From NCBI GenBank assembly GCA_035296565.1, contig DATHAQ010000021.1:3225-67224 (forward strand): a stretch of DNA of 64,000 nucleotides. Reading direction: 5' to 3'. A program made the translations under genes and the position numbers. The number at the start of each line of letters is the position of its first letter. Position 1 is the stretch's first letter. This DNA is from JACCZR01 sp035296565 (GTDB lineage: Bacteria > Actinomycetota > Thermoleophilia > Solirubrobacterales > Thermoleophilaceae). A model generated the notes under the pieces. The model was not told the origin of the DNA. It worked only from the letters and a program-made list of their open reading frames with translations, and ran no database searches. Below are positions 31,656-39,572 of this stretch, in pieces.

Positions 31656-33353
31656 GTGACGCGCCTCAGCGAGTACTTCCTGCCCACCACCAAGGACCCG
31701 CCGGCCGACGCTGAGGCAGTTTCCCACCGGCTGCTGGTGCGGGCCGGGATGGCGCGCCAGCTAGGGGCCGGGATGTGGTCCTGGCTGCCGGCGGGCTGGC
31801 GGGCCCACCGCAAGGCCGAGCAGATCGTCCGCGAGGAGATGGACGCCATCGGCGCGCTCGAGATGCTGATGCCGGTGCTCCAGCCGGCCGAGATCTGGCG
31901 CACCTCAGGCCGCTACGACATCGAGGAGCTGTTCAAGCTCCAGGACCGCAAGGGCGCCGAGCTGGCGCTGGCCATGACCCACGAGGAGGCCCTGACCTTC
32001 CACATGGCCCGAGAGGTGCGCTCCTACCGCGACCTGCCCAAGCTGCTCTACCACTTCCAGACCAAGGAGCGAGACGAGCCTCGGCCGCGCGCCGGCGTGC
32101 TGCGCACACGCGAGTTCGTGATGAAGGACGCCTACTCGTTCGACCGCGACCGCGAGGGGCTCGACCACTCATACGACCGCTACGCCGGCGCGTATGACCG
32201 CATCTTCGACCGCGCCGGCCTGGAGTGGTACCGGGTCGAGTCCGACGTGGGGATGATGGGCGGGTTCGGCGCGCACGAGTACATGGCGCCCTGCCCGGCG
32301 GGCGAGAACGACGTGGCGCTCTCGGACGCCGGTTACGCCGCGAACGTGGAGGTGGCGAGCGCCACCCCCGTCCCGCCTGAGGCCCTGCCCGAGCCCTTGG
32401 ACGCCCCGGAGGAGGTGGACACCCCGGGCGCGACCAGCATCGAGGCCGTGACACGCCTGCTGAGCGTGCCCGCCACCGGCCTGATCAAGGCCATGCCCAT
32501 GATCGCCGACGGGCGCGGGCCGCTGCTGGTCCTGCTGCGCGGCGACCACCGGCTGAACCCGATCAAACTCGCCAACTCGCTCGGCGCCGAGGCCCGCCCC
32601 GCCCACGAGGAGGAGGTCCGCGACCAGTTCGGCACGGTGGGCGGGTACATCGGTCCGGTCGGCGCCCGGGTCGAGGTCATCGCCGACGAGGCACTGCGCG
32701 GCCTGAGTGGGCTGGTGGCCGGCGCCAACCGGCCCGACACGCACGTGCGGGGCGTCGAGCCCGGCCGCGACTTCGACCCCACCTGGGCCGATGTGCGCAC
32801 CGTGGAGGCGGGGGACACCTGTCCGGGGGGAGCGGTCATCCGCATCGAGCCCGCCATCGAGGTGGGCAACATCTTCAAGCTCGGCACCCGCTTCTCCGAG
32901 CCCCTCGGGGCCCGCTACCTGGACGAGACCGGCTCCGAGCACCCCATCTGGATGGGGTCCTACGGGATCGGCCCGGCTCGCGTCGTCGCGGCGGCGATCG
33001 AGCAGCACGCCGACGAGCAGGGCATCTCCTGGCCGCGCTCGCTGGCGCCCTTCGACGCCGAGCTGGTGACCCTCAGCCGCGAGGGCGAACCCGCTCGCGA
33101 GGTGGCCGACCGCCTCTATGGCGAGCTCGCCGAAGCGGGGCTCGACGTGATCTACGACGACCGCGAGGCGGGCGCGGGCGAGAAGTTCGCCGACGCCGAG
33201 CTGCTGGGCTGCCCTCTGCGCCTGACCGTTGGCAAGCGGGGGATCGAGTCCGGCGAGGTCGAGGCCCAGGTCAGGCGCGGGCAGGAGAAGCGCAGCTTGC
33301 CCCTTGATGGCGCGGCCAAGGCCGCAGTGGACCTATGGCAGACGCTCCCGTAG
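31656..33353 (+). CDS. proS: Prolyl-tRNA synthetase
   Basis: A class II aminoacyl-tRNA synthetase charging tRNA-Pro. The 565-residue protein is the bacterial type, with an editing (INS) domain between motifs 2 and 3. It has L-V-R-A-G-M-A-R-Q-L-G-A-G (motif 1 region), T-H-E-E-A-L-T-F (motif 2), R-T-R-E-F-V-M-K-D-A-Y-S-F and G-S-Y-G-I-G-P-A-R motif 3. The anticodon-binding domain follows. The end overlaps pgsA by 19 bases. In many actinobacteria proS follows ispG; here the GGDEF/HD gene intervenes on the other strand. Confidence 0.96.
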   Translation: MTRLSEYFLPTTKDPPADAEAVSHRLLVRAGMARQLGAGMWSWLPAGWRAHRKAEQIVREEMDAIGALEMLMPVLQPAEIWRTSGRYDIEELFKLQDRKGAELALAMTHEEALTFHMAREVRSYRDLPKLLYHFQTKERDEPRPRAGVLRTREFVMKDAYSFDRDREGLDHSYDRYAGAYDRIFDRAGLEWYRVESDVGMMGGFGAHEYMAPCPAGENDVALSDAGYAANVEVASATPVPPEALPEPLDAPEEVDTPGATSIEAVTRLLSVPATGLIKAMPMIADGRGPLLVLLRGDHRLNPIKLANSLGAEARPAHEEEVRDQFGTVGGYIGPVGARVEVIADEALRGLSGLVAGANRPDTHVRGVEPGRDFDPTWADVRTVEAGDTCPGGAVIRIEPAIEVGNIFKLGTRFSEPLGARYLDETGSEHPIWMGSYGIGPARVVAAAIEQHADEQGISWPRSLAPFDAELVTLSREGEPAREVADRLYGELAEAGLDVIYDDREAGAGEKFADAELLGCPLRLTVGKRGIESGEVEAQVRRGQEKRSLPLDGAAKAAVDLWQTLP

Positions 33354-34036
33354 AGAAGACCCGCGGCGAGGCCGCGCGCGAGCGCGTGGAGGCCGTCCGT
33401 GAGAAGACCGAGGAAGTGCGGGAGCGCACTCGCAGGCGCCTGCTGGGCCTGGACCGCTCGGGTCCGCCGCCGCCCGAAACCCTGCGGCAGATGCCGCTGC
33501 GGCCGTTCACGCTCCCGAACGCCATTGGGGCGGTGCGCTTGGCGCTGATCCCTGTGTTCCTCGTGATCGCCTTCTCGGGCCATGGCCGGAACACCGCAGC
33601 CGCGCTGCTGTTCGCCTTCATCTCGGCGACGGACTACCTGGACGGGCTCACGGCACGGCTCACCGGCCAGTACAGCCGCCTCGGCGCCCTCATGGACCCG
33701 CTCACCGACCGGCTGCTCGTGGTCTCCGGGGTCGTGGTCGACTTCCACTTCGAGCTTCTGCCCCGCTGGGCCCTCATCGTGCTAGCCGCCCGCGAGGTCC
33801 TGATGCTCGTGCTGACCCAGATCTCCCTGAAGATGGGGGTGGACATCAAGGTGAACATGCTCGGCCGGTGGGCGGTGTGGCCCACTATGACCGCTCTCGG
33901 CCTGGCCATCCTGATTGATTCCTGGGTGCCCGAGGCCCTGCTCTACCTGGGCTTGGCCATGACGCTCGGAGCCACCTACCTGTACCTGCAAGACGGCATG
34001 CGCCATTTCCGGCACGGACCCTCAAGCTCGACTTGA
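33335..34036 (+). CDS. CDP-alcohol phosphatidyltransferase (PgsA-like)
   Basis: A 233-residue membrane enzyme transferring a phosphatidyl group from CDP-diacylglycerol to an alcohol, probably glycerol-3-phosphate. The full CDP-OH-P signature is present: D-Y-L-D-G-L-T-A-R, eight residues, then G-A-L-M-D-P-L-T-D. The first about 55 residues are charged, Arg/Glu-rich and cytoplasmic; five to six hydrophobic segments follow. The ATG at 33335 overlaps the end of proS; no better start precedes the conserved core. It uses the product of cdsA. Confidence 0.85.
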   Translation: MADAPVEKTRGEAARERVEAVREKTEEVRERTRRRLLGLDRSGPPPPETLRQMPLRPFTLPNAIGAVRLALIPVFLVIAFSGHGRNTAAALLFAFISATDYLDGLTARLTGQYSRLGALMDPLTDRLLVVSGVVVDFHFELLPRWALIVLAAREVLMLVLTQISLKMGVDIKVNMLGRWAVWPTMTALGLAILIDSWVPEALLYLGLAMTLGATYLYLQDGMRHFRHGPSSST

Positions 34037-34088
34037 TCCCTACCTGTAAACTCGCTCGGCCTCCGCACGAAAGGACCCGACCCGCCTC

Positions 34089-34346
34089 ATGGACACCTTC
34101 CCCGATTTAGGCGCCCTATCCAACGAGGAGCTGAAGGACCTCATCCAGCAGCTCACCGAGGAAGAGCAGGAGGTTTCCTACCAGCGCAGGATCCTGCACG
34201 GAAAGATCGACATCCTGCGCGCGGAGTTGGTCAACCGGCTGCGCAAGAAGCACGAGGAGGGCGAGGCCGTCATCTCCGGCGACGACGTCCAGCAGCTGAG
34301 CGACATCCTCTCCGGCAAAGCCATCCCGCTGGGCGACGGCGAGTAA
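34089..34346 (+). CDS. Small helical protein resembling RsiG (putative c-di-GMP-responsive anti-sigma)
   Basis: An 85-residue, strongly helical, charged protein. Residues 26-41 fit the c-di-GMP signature of the RsiG family, E(X)3S(X)2R(X)3Q(X)3D, with one change: Glu26, Ser30, Arg33, His37 (Gln in the consensus), Asp41. RsiG sequesters a WhiG-type sigma factor when loaded with c-di-GMP. The Streptomyces protein has two such motifs, whereas simpler single-motif homodimers are known in Rubrobacter, which this protein would resemble. A TAAACT at 34047-34052 may be its -10, with AAAGGA before the ATG. The FHA gene follows after 9 bases. No sigma partner lies in the window. The assignment rests on the motif only. 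Confidence 0.55.
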   Translation: MDTFPDLGALSNEELKDLIQQLTEEEQEVSYQRRILHGKIDILRAELVNRLRKKHEEGEAVISGDDVQQLSDILSGKAIPLGDGE

Positions 34347-34355
34347 GGGCGCGCG

Positions 34356-34820
34356 GTGCACTGCCCCGAGTGCGGATTCGTCAACGCCGAGGGGGCTAAC
34401 TACTGCTCGAAATGCGGCGCCTTCCTGGGCGACTCCAAGCCATCGGGCGGCGGCGACACCACCGAGACCTACCAGGTCGACGAGAGCGGTGAGCTCAAGC
34501 CGGTCGACCTCGAAGAGGTCGCGGGCGAGGGCGCGACGCTGGTCATCCGGGCCGGCGGGGGGCGCTCGGGTGAGCTGTTCAACGTGTCGGGCGACCGCAT
34601 GACGATCGGCCGCAGCCCCGACGCCGAGGTGTTCCTCGACGACGTCACGGTCTCGCGCAACCACGCCTTGCTGGTGCGCCGCCGCGACGGGCTCTACATC
34701 GACGACCTGGGCTCGCTCAACGGGACCTACGTGAACCGGCGCCGGATCGAGTCCCACCGGCTGGCCAACGGCGACGAGCTGCAGGTGGGCAAGTACAAGC
34801 TCACGTACCTCGAGCGGTGA
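34356..34820 (+). CDS. GarA-like FHA domain protein with N-terminal zinc ribbon
   Basis: A 154-residue signalling protein. A zinc ribbon is formed by Cys3, Cys6, Cys17 and Cys20. A flexible segment with Thr35-Thr36-Glu37-Thr38 resembles the phosphorylated E-T-T-S region of mycobacterial GarA. The FHA domain (about residues 60-152) has T-I-G-R, S-R-N-H (Ser100, Arg101, His103) and N-G-T (122-124), the phosphothreonine-binding residues. GarA regulates 2-oxoglutarate metabolism after phosphorylation by PknB/PknG-type kinases. The GTG start follows the upstream gene by 9 bases, and the end overlaps the MerR gene. This gene pair is conserved in actinobacteria. Confidence 0.85.
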   Translation: MHCPECGFVNAEGANYCSKCGAFLGDSKPSGGGDTTETYQVDESGELKPVDLEEVAGEGATLVIRAGGGRSGELFNVSGDRMTIGRSPDAEVFLDDVTVSRNHALLVRRRDGLYIDDLGSLNGTYVNRRRIESHRLANGDELQVGKYKLTYLER

Positions 34821-35542
34821 GCACGGACATCCCCGTACGCCCCACCAAGGCGCTGACCATCGGTGCTGTGGTCAAGCAGCTCGAGCGGGAGTTCCCCGAC
34901 ATCTCGATCTCCAAGGTCCGCTACCTCGAAGACCAGAAGCTGCTCGCGCCCCGCCGCACCCAGGGCGGCTACCGCCTCTACGCGCCGGCCGACGTGGCCC
35001 GCCTACGCACCATCCTGCGCCTGCAGCGGGACGAGTTCCTGCCGCTGCGGGTCATTCGCCAAGAGCTGGCCGCCGGCCGTGCCGACCAGGAGATCGCCAA
35101 GTCCAGTCCCAAGGCCAGCGATCAGCGCGGAGCGCTGCGCCGCGCCAGCGTGGAGGGCGGGCAGGAGGCCCTGTACCGCCTGGACGACGTACTCGAGGAG
35201 ACCGGCGCCGAACGCGGGCTGGTCAAGGAGCTCGAGGAGTACGGCGTGATCAAGGGCGAGAAGCACAACGGCGAGACGCTCTACGACGACACCGACCGCG
35301 AGATCGTGCGCGCCACCCAGGAGCTCAAGCGCTTCGGTGTCGGCGGGCGCAACCTGCGGGTGTTCCGGACCTCGGCCGACCGCGAGGCCGCCCTGTTGGA
35401 GCAGATCCTGGCCCCGGCGCTGCGCTCGCGGAACCCCGAGCGGCGGCGGGAGGCGGTGGAGGCGCTCGAGAACCTGGCCGCCATCGCCTCCAACCTCAAG
35501 CACCTGCTGCTCATACGGGACCTCCGCAAGCTCACGAGGTGA
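34817..35542 (+). CDS. MerR family regulator, FtsR-like
   Basis: A 241-residue transcription factor. The MerR winged helix-turn-helix occupies about residues 14-85 (L-T-I-G-A-V-V-K-Q-L; K-V-R-Y-L-E-D-Q-K-L-L; G-G-Y-R-L-Y). A second helical region near 125-160 and a C-terminal helical domain follow. Length and position directly after a GarA-like gene match the mycobacterial Rv1827/Rv1828 pair and corynebacterial FtsR, which activates ftsZ. Direct control of ftsZ here is inference. It overlaps both neighbours by 4 bases. Confidence 0.82.
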   Translation: MSTDIPVRPTKALTIGAVVKQLEREFPDISISKVRYLEDQKLLAPRRTQGGYRLYAPADVARLRTILRLQRDEFLPLRVIRQELAAGRADQEIAKSSPKASDQRGALRRASVEGGQEALYRLDDVLEETGAERGLVKELEEYGVIKGEKHNGETLYDDTDREIVRATQELKRFGVGGRNLRVFRTSADREAALLEQILAPALRSRNPERRREAVEALENLAAIASNLKHLLLIRDLRKLTR

Positions 35543-36072
35543 GCACTGCGCCGGACCTCCGGTCCCGTATCCAGGACGTTCCCGACTTCCCGCGCCCGGG
35601 GATCGTCTTCAAGGACATCACGCCGCTGCTGCTCGATGCCCGCGCCCTGGAGTCCGCCGTCGCTCGGCTGGCCGATTACGCGCGCTCGCGCGAGGTCGAG
35701 TACGTGGTGTCCGCCGAGGCTCGCGGGTACGTCCTCGGCGGAGCGCTCGCCGTGGCGGCAGGGGCGGGATTCGTCCTGGCCCGCAAGCCGGGCAAGCTGC
35801 CGCGTGAGGTGTCCTCCGAGCAGTACGAGCTGGAGTACGGCGTCGACGCCCTGGAGGTCCACAGCGACGCGATGCGAGGCGGGGCGCGGGTGCTCGTCCA
35901 CGACGACCTGCTGGCCACGGGGGGCACCGCCGCGGCCCTGTGTGGGCTCGTCGAGCAGGCCGGCGGCGACGTCGTGGGCTGCGCCTTCCTTATCGAGCTG
36001 GAGTTCCTCGAGGGCCGCGAGCGCCTCGCCGGTCGCGACGTGCACAGCCTGATCGCGTACGGGAGCGAATAG
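35539..36072 (+). CDS. apt: Adenine phosphoribosyltransferase
   Basis: A salvage enzyme making AMP from adenine and PRPP. The 177-residue protein has the N-terminal D-V-P-D-F-P-R-P-G-I-V-F-K-D, S-A-E-A-R-G-Y, A-R-K-P-G-K-L-P and the PRPP motif V-L-V-H-D-D-L-L-A-T-G-G-T. Length and motifs are standard. GTGA overlaps the upstream MerR gene, and the next gene starts immediately after the stop. Confidence 0.95.
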   Translation: MSTAPDLRSRIQDVPDFPRPGIVFKDITPLLLDARALESAVARLADYARSREVEYVVSAEARGYVLGGALAVAAGAGFVLARKPGKLPREVSSEQYELEYGVDALEVHSDAMRGGARVLVHDDLLATGGTAAALCGLVEQAGGDVVGCAFLIELEFLEGRERLAGRDVHSLIAYGSE

Positions 36073-36513
36073 GTGCCGACCGTCCGCCGAGAGCGGGCAC
36101 TGAGCGCCCCGCGGGAGAAGGTGTGGGCGGTGGCCCGCGACCCCGAGCGCCTGCCGCAGTGGTGGCCCTCGGTCACGCGCGTGGAGGAGGCCGGCGAGGA
36201 GGCTTGGACGACGGTGATGACGACCCCGCGCGGCAAGACCCTGCGCGCCGACTACACGGTGCTCGAGTCGGTAGAGCCCGAGCGGCTGGTGTGGCGCCAC
36301 GAGCTCGAGGAGTCGCCTTTCGAGCGCATCATGACCGACTCGCGCTACCAGTTGGTGCTGGAGCCCGCGGGGGAGGGGACCAAGGTGCAGCTGGCCCACC
36401 GCACCCGCCTGCGCGGCTTCGCGCGCTTCGGGGTGATCCAGATCCGCCTCGCCACGCGGCGGACGCTCGACCGTGCGCTCGAGGGGCTCGGCGTCCTGGC
36501 GGAGGGCCGCTGA
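36073..36513 (+). CDS. SRPBCC (START-like) family protein
   Basis: A 146-residue helix-grip protein of the polyketide cyclase/dehydrase (SRPBCC) superfamily, which forms a hydrophobic ligand cavity. The family opening is clear (A-L-S-A-P-R-E-K-V-W-A-V-A-R-D-P-E-R-L-P), followed by W-W-P-S-V and a C-terminal long helix. The ligand is unknown. It starts directly after the apt stop and overlaps the FAD oxidase by one base, so it may serve that lipid enzyme. Confidence 0.8.
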   Translation: MPTVRRERALSAPREKVWAVARDPERLPQWWPSVTRVEEAGEEAWTTVMTTPRGKTLRADYTVLESVEPERLVWRHELEESPFERIMTDSRYQLVLEPAGEGTKVQLAHRTRLRGFARFGVIQIRLATRRTLDRALEGLGVLAEGR

Positions 36514-38138
36514 TGCGCTGGTGGGGCTGGGGCGAGGACGGGCACGACCCCGAGCTGACGCCAGGTGCCGAGGCGCTGCTGCGCGAGGGGTTGGAGGCCG
36601 ACCTGGGGACGCGGAGGGAGCGCCCGTCGCTGGAGGGGGCCGCGCTGGCCGCCCCCAGGCTGAGTGCCGCCGCCCACGCCGCCCTGGTGGCGGCCTCGGG
36701 GCCAGCTGCCCTGCGCATAGACCTCGAGACGCGCGTCGGGCACGCCGCGGGGCGCGGCTACGCGGACCTCGTGCGCCTTCGCGCCGGGGACTTCTCCTGC
36801 GCGCCCGACGCCGTGCTCGTGCCCGACGGCCCAGACCAGATTCCGGCCGTGCTGGCCGCCTGCGCCGAGCACCGCGTGGCGGTGGTTCCCTTCGGCGGCG
36901 GCACGAGCGTGGTGGGCGGCGTCGAGCCGCTAAGCGGTCCCCACGACGCGGTCATCACGCTCGACCTCTCGAGCCTGGACGGGGTGGGCGAGGTCGACGA
37001 GGTGTCACTGACCGCCACGCTGGGGGCGGGCCTGTTCGGTCCGCGCGCAGAGGCCGAGCTGGGCGCCCGGAACCTCACCCTGGGCCACTTTCCGCAGTCG
37101 TTCGAGTACTCGACGGTGGGCGGCTGGGTGGCCACGCGCTCGGCCGGCCAGGCCTCCACCGGCTACGGGCGCATCGACGAGCTGGTGGAGGGTCTGCGCC
37201 TGTGCGCCCCCGCCGGCGAGCTCGTGCTCGGACCCACCCCGGCGAGCGCCGCCGGCCCTTCACTGCTCGAGCTGGCCGTGGGCTCGGAGGGCGCGCTCGG
37301 GGTCATCACCGAGGCGACGCTGCGCGTGCGGCCCGCCCCGGCGGAGCGCATCTACGACGGCTGGTCGTTCGCCTCCTTCGCCAACGGCTGCGAGGCCTTT
37401 CGGGCGCTCGAGCAGCGCGGCGCCTCGCCGGACGTGGCGCGGCTGTCCGACGAGGAGGAGACCCGGCTGTCGATGGCCCAGGCGGGGGAGGGGCGCACCC
37501 AGCGCCTCGGCCGGGCCTACCTGAAGGCCCGCGGCCACGAGCGGGGCTGTCTGGCGATAGCGGGCTACGAGGGCAGTTCGGACGACGTCTCGCAGCGCCA
37601 GAAGCGCACGGGTGCCCTGCTGCGCGCCGCCGGCGGGGTCTCGCTCGGCCTGCGACCGGGACGCTCCTGGGAGTCCGGGCGCTTCGCCGGCCCCTACCTT
37701 CGCGACGTGCTCATGGACCGCGGCATCATGGCCGAGACGCTGGAGACCGCGGGGTCCTGGAGCAACCTCGCGGGTTTGCGCGAGGCAGTCGAGACGGCGC
37801 TGCGCAGCACGCTCACCGAGCGCGGCACTCCGCCGCTTGTCATGTGCCACGTCTCGCACCTCTACCCCTCCGGGGCCTCGCTCTACTTCACCTTCCTGGC
37901 GCGCCAGGAGGAGGGCGCGGAGCTCGAGCAATGGAGCGCGGCCAAGACAGCGGCCAGCGAGGCGATCGTCGGGGCGGGAGGGACGATCACCCACCACCAC
38001 GCGGTGGGCCGCGACCACCTGCCCTGGATGCGTGACGAGGTGGGCGACCTTGGCCTCGCGCTGCTGCGGGCCACCAAGAAGGCGCTCGACCCAGAGGGGA
38101 TCATGAACCCCGGGAAGCTGGTCGCCGCGACGGACTAG
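36513..38138 (+). CDS. FAD-binding oxidase, alkyldihydroxyacetone-phosphate synthase-like
   Basis: A 541-residue FAD_binding_4 (PCMH-type) flavoprotein. FAD-binding signatures are V-V-P-F-G-G-G-T-S-V-V-G-G and T-V-G-G-W-V-A-T-R-S-A-G-Q near residues 130-220. The C-terminal cap ends with T-H-H-H-A-V-G-R-D-H, the His cluster typical of alkylglycerone-phosphate synthases (AgpS, Rv3107c-like), and N-P-G-K-L. It may form ether lipids or oxidise a hydroxy acid; sequence alone favours the AgpS-like subgroup. The ATG overlaps the SRPBCC gene (TGATG). Its stop shares CTAG with the convergent anti-sigma fusion gene. Confidence 0.85.
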   Translation: MRWWGWGEDGHDPELTPGAEALLREGLEADLGTRRERPSLEGAALAAPRLSAAAHAALVAASGPAALRIDLETRVGHAAGRGYADLVRLRAGDFSCAPDAVLVPDGPDQIPAVLAACAEHRVAVVPFGGGTSVVGGVEPLSGPHDAVITLDLSSLDGVGEVDEVSLTATLGAGLFGPRAEAELGARNLTLGHFPQSFEYSTVGGWVATRSAGQASTGYGRIDELVEGLRLCAPAGELVLGPTPASAAGPSLLELAVGSEGALGVITEATLRVRPAPAERIYDGWSFASFANGCEAFRALEQRGASPDVARLSDEEETRLSMAQAGEGRTQRLGRAYLKARGHERGCLAIAGYEGSSDDVSQRQKRTGALLRAAGGVSLGLRPGRSWESGRFAGPYLRDVLMDRGIMAETLETAGSWSNLAGLREAVETALRSTLTERGTPPLVMCHVSHLYPSGASLYFTFLARQEEGAELEQWSAAKTAASEAIVGAGGTITHHHAVGRDHLPWMRDEVGDLGLALLRATKKALDPEGIMNPGKLVAATD

Positions 38139-39142
38139 CGCTGCGGCTGCTGCTGCGTGCCCTGGCCGGGCACCTGCGGCTGGGGGCCGCCCTTCAGCGG
38201 AGCCGTGGGGCCGCGCAGGATCGACTGGCCCGAGTGCTTGGCGTTGCGGTTGATCGGCTCGAGCGAGATGTCGATCGACTTGAACTTGTCGAAGTCGCGC
38301 GGCAGCGGGCCGGCGCCCTGGTAGCGCCCCTGCTTGTCGGTCACCTGGGCGCCGATCGACTGGGCGTCGCCATCCGAGTTGTACAGCCAGACCTCATAAG
38401 CGGTGCGGCGCGGGCTGGGCGGCAGCTGGGCCTGGATGATCAGCTGGCGCTGGTTGCCGCGCTCGGCCACCACGGCCACGCCCCCGCCCTTCTTGTTGCC
38501 CTCGACCGGTCGCAGCACGGTCTGGCCGACCAGGCGGGGCTGGCCGCTGGACGTGCGGCGGGCGGGTTCCTCGTCGTCCTTGGTGAGCACTCCCACGGGC
38601 CAGACGAGCACGATCAGCGCCACCAGGACCAGCGCGGCGGCCAGGCCGCCCAGCAGTCGGCGGCGGCGCACGGCGGCCCGGGCCTCGGGTGACAGCGGGC
38701 CGCGCGGGCGCTCGTCCTCTTCGTCGTCCGCCGCGGGACGCGCGCGCTCGCGGCGCGGCCTGCGCTCAGCGCGCGCGGAGGAGCGATCACCCTCGGGGAT
38801 CGCGGGGCGACCGTCGCCCTCGTAGAGGTCGTCGAGGGAGTCGAGCAGCGACCGCGCCCAGGCGCGGGCGGGCTCCGAGCGGCGCAGATGTCCGCGGGTG
38901 GCGGTCGACTCGGGGCCGGTCTGCTGGCCGAGGATGTAGTCGGCGACCTGGCCGCGCCAGTCGTCGTCGACGGCCTTGGCGGTGGCCGGAGCGAGCTCCG
39001 CGAGCGCGGTCTGCGCAAGCTCGCGCACGCGGTCCTCGGGCATCCCCAGCATGTCGGACAGCTCCTCGTAGGACTGCCCTCGCTTGAGGATGAGCTCGAC
39101 GATTGCCCGCTGGTCGGCGGAGAGCTGCTCGAAGGTGGCCAC
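38135..39142 (-). CDS. Sigma4-like HTH fused to RskA-type membrane anti-sigma protein
   Basis: A 335-residue fusion. Residues 6-50 look like a sigma region 4 helix-turn-helix (L-S-A-D-Q-R-A-I-V-E-L; S-Y-E-E-L-S-D-M-L-G-M). Residues 64-105 resemble the anti-sigma helical domain of RskA-type proteins (V-A-D-Y-I-L-G-Q-Q...A-R-A-W-A-R). After a charged linker, one membrane helix (about 163-187) leads to an extracellular RskA C-terminal domain with A-Y-E-V-W-L-Y and a Pro/Gln-rich tail. No sigma2 domain is present. It may be a membrane-tethered transcription regulator. The start is GTG at 39142. A TACAGT -10 at 39154-39159 overlaps the promoter of the divergent thioesterase gene. Confidence 0.75.
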   Translation of the reverse strand: MATFEQLSADQRAIVELILKRGQSYEELSDMLGMPEDRVRELAQTALAELAPATAKAVDDDWRGQVADYILGQQTGPESTATRGHLRRSEPARAWARSLLDSLDDLYEGDGRPAIPEGDRSSARAERRPRRERARPAADDEEDERPRGPLSPEARAAVRRRRLLGGLAAALVLVALIVLVWPVGVLTKDDEEPARRTSSGQPRLVGQTVLRPVEGNKKGGGVAVVAERGNQRQLIIQAQLPPSPRRTAYEVWLYNSDGDAQSIGAQVTDKQGRYQGAGPLPRDFDKFKSIDISLEPINRNAKHSGQSILRGPTAPLKGGPQPQVPGQGTQQQPQR

Positions 39143-39153
39143 GCTGGAGCGGA

Positions 39154-39163
39154 ACTGTAGCCT
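39154..39163. promoter_or_regulatory. Overlapping divergent -10 elements
   Basis: On the plus strand TAGCCT (39158-39163) is followed by seven bases and the GTG at 39171. On the minus strand TACAGT (39159-39154) is followed by eleven bases and the GTG at 39142. The two hexamers share a TA dinucleotide, so polymerase cannot occupy both at once. Confidence 0.5.
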
Positions 39164-39170
39164 GCGCGAC

Positions 39171-39572
39171 GTGGCCGCCGACCCACAGGAGCTCGAGGGA
39201 ACCCTGGACGGCGTGCTCGGTTTCGAGTTCCTCGAGATCGGCGACCAGGAGGCCCGTGCCCGCTTCAGCGTGGCCGCTCATCATCGCCAGCCGATTGGGA
39301 TCGTGCACGGAGGCACCTATGCCGCGCTGGCGGAGAGCCTGTGCTCGATCGCGACCTTTTCGACCGTGAGCCCGGAGTTCGTCGCGATGGGCCAGTCCAA
39401 CGCGACCAGCTTCCTCCGGCCGGTGTCCGAGGGCACCATCGAGGCCACGGCGCGGCGCCGACACCGGGGGCGCACGACCTGGGTCTGGGACGTCGACTTC
39501 GCGGACGAGCAGGGCCGCCTCTGCGCCACCACGAGGGTGACGATGGCCGTTCGACCGGCGCCGGTCCTCTAG
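39171..39572 (+). CDS. PaaI-type hotdog thioesterase
   Basis: A 133-residue PaaI/YbdB-type thioesterase. It carries the family motif I-V-H-G-G-T-Y-A-A-L-A-E-S (catalytic acid on the central helix) and the closing strand pair. It is expected to hydrolyse acyl- or aroyl-CoA esters. The GTG at 39171 gives normal length and is supported by a TAGCCT hexamer seven bases upstream; a longer in-frame start lies inside the divergent gene. Its stop shares the CTAG palindrome with the convergent NAD synthetase gene. Confidence 0.85.
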   Translation: MAADPQELEGTLDGVLGFEFLEIGDQEARARFSVAAHHRQPIGIVHGGTYAALAESLCSIATFSTVSPEFVAMGQSNATSFLRPVSEGTIEATARRRHRGRTTWVWDVDFADEQGRLCATTRVTMAVRPAPVL

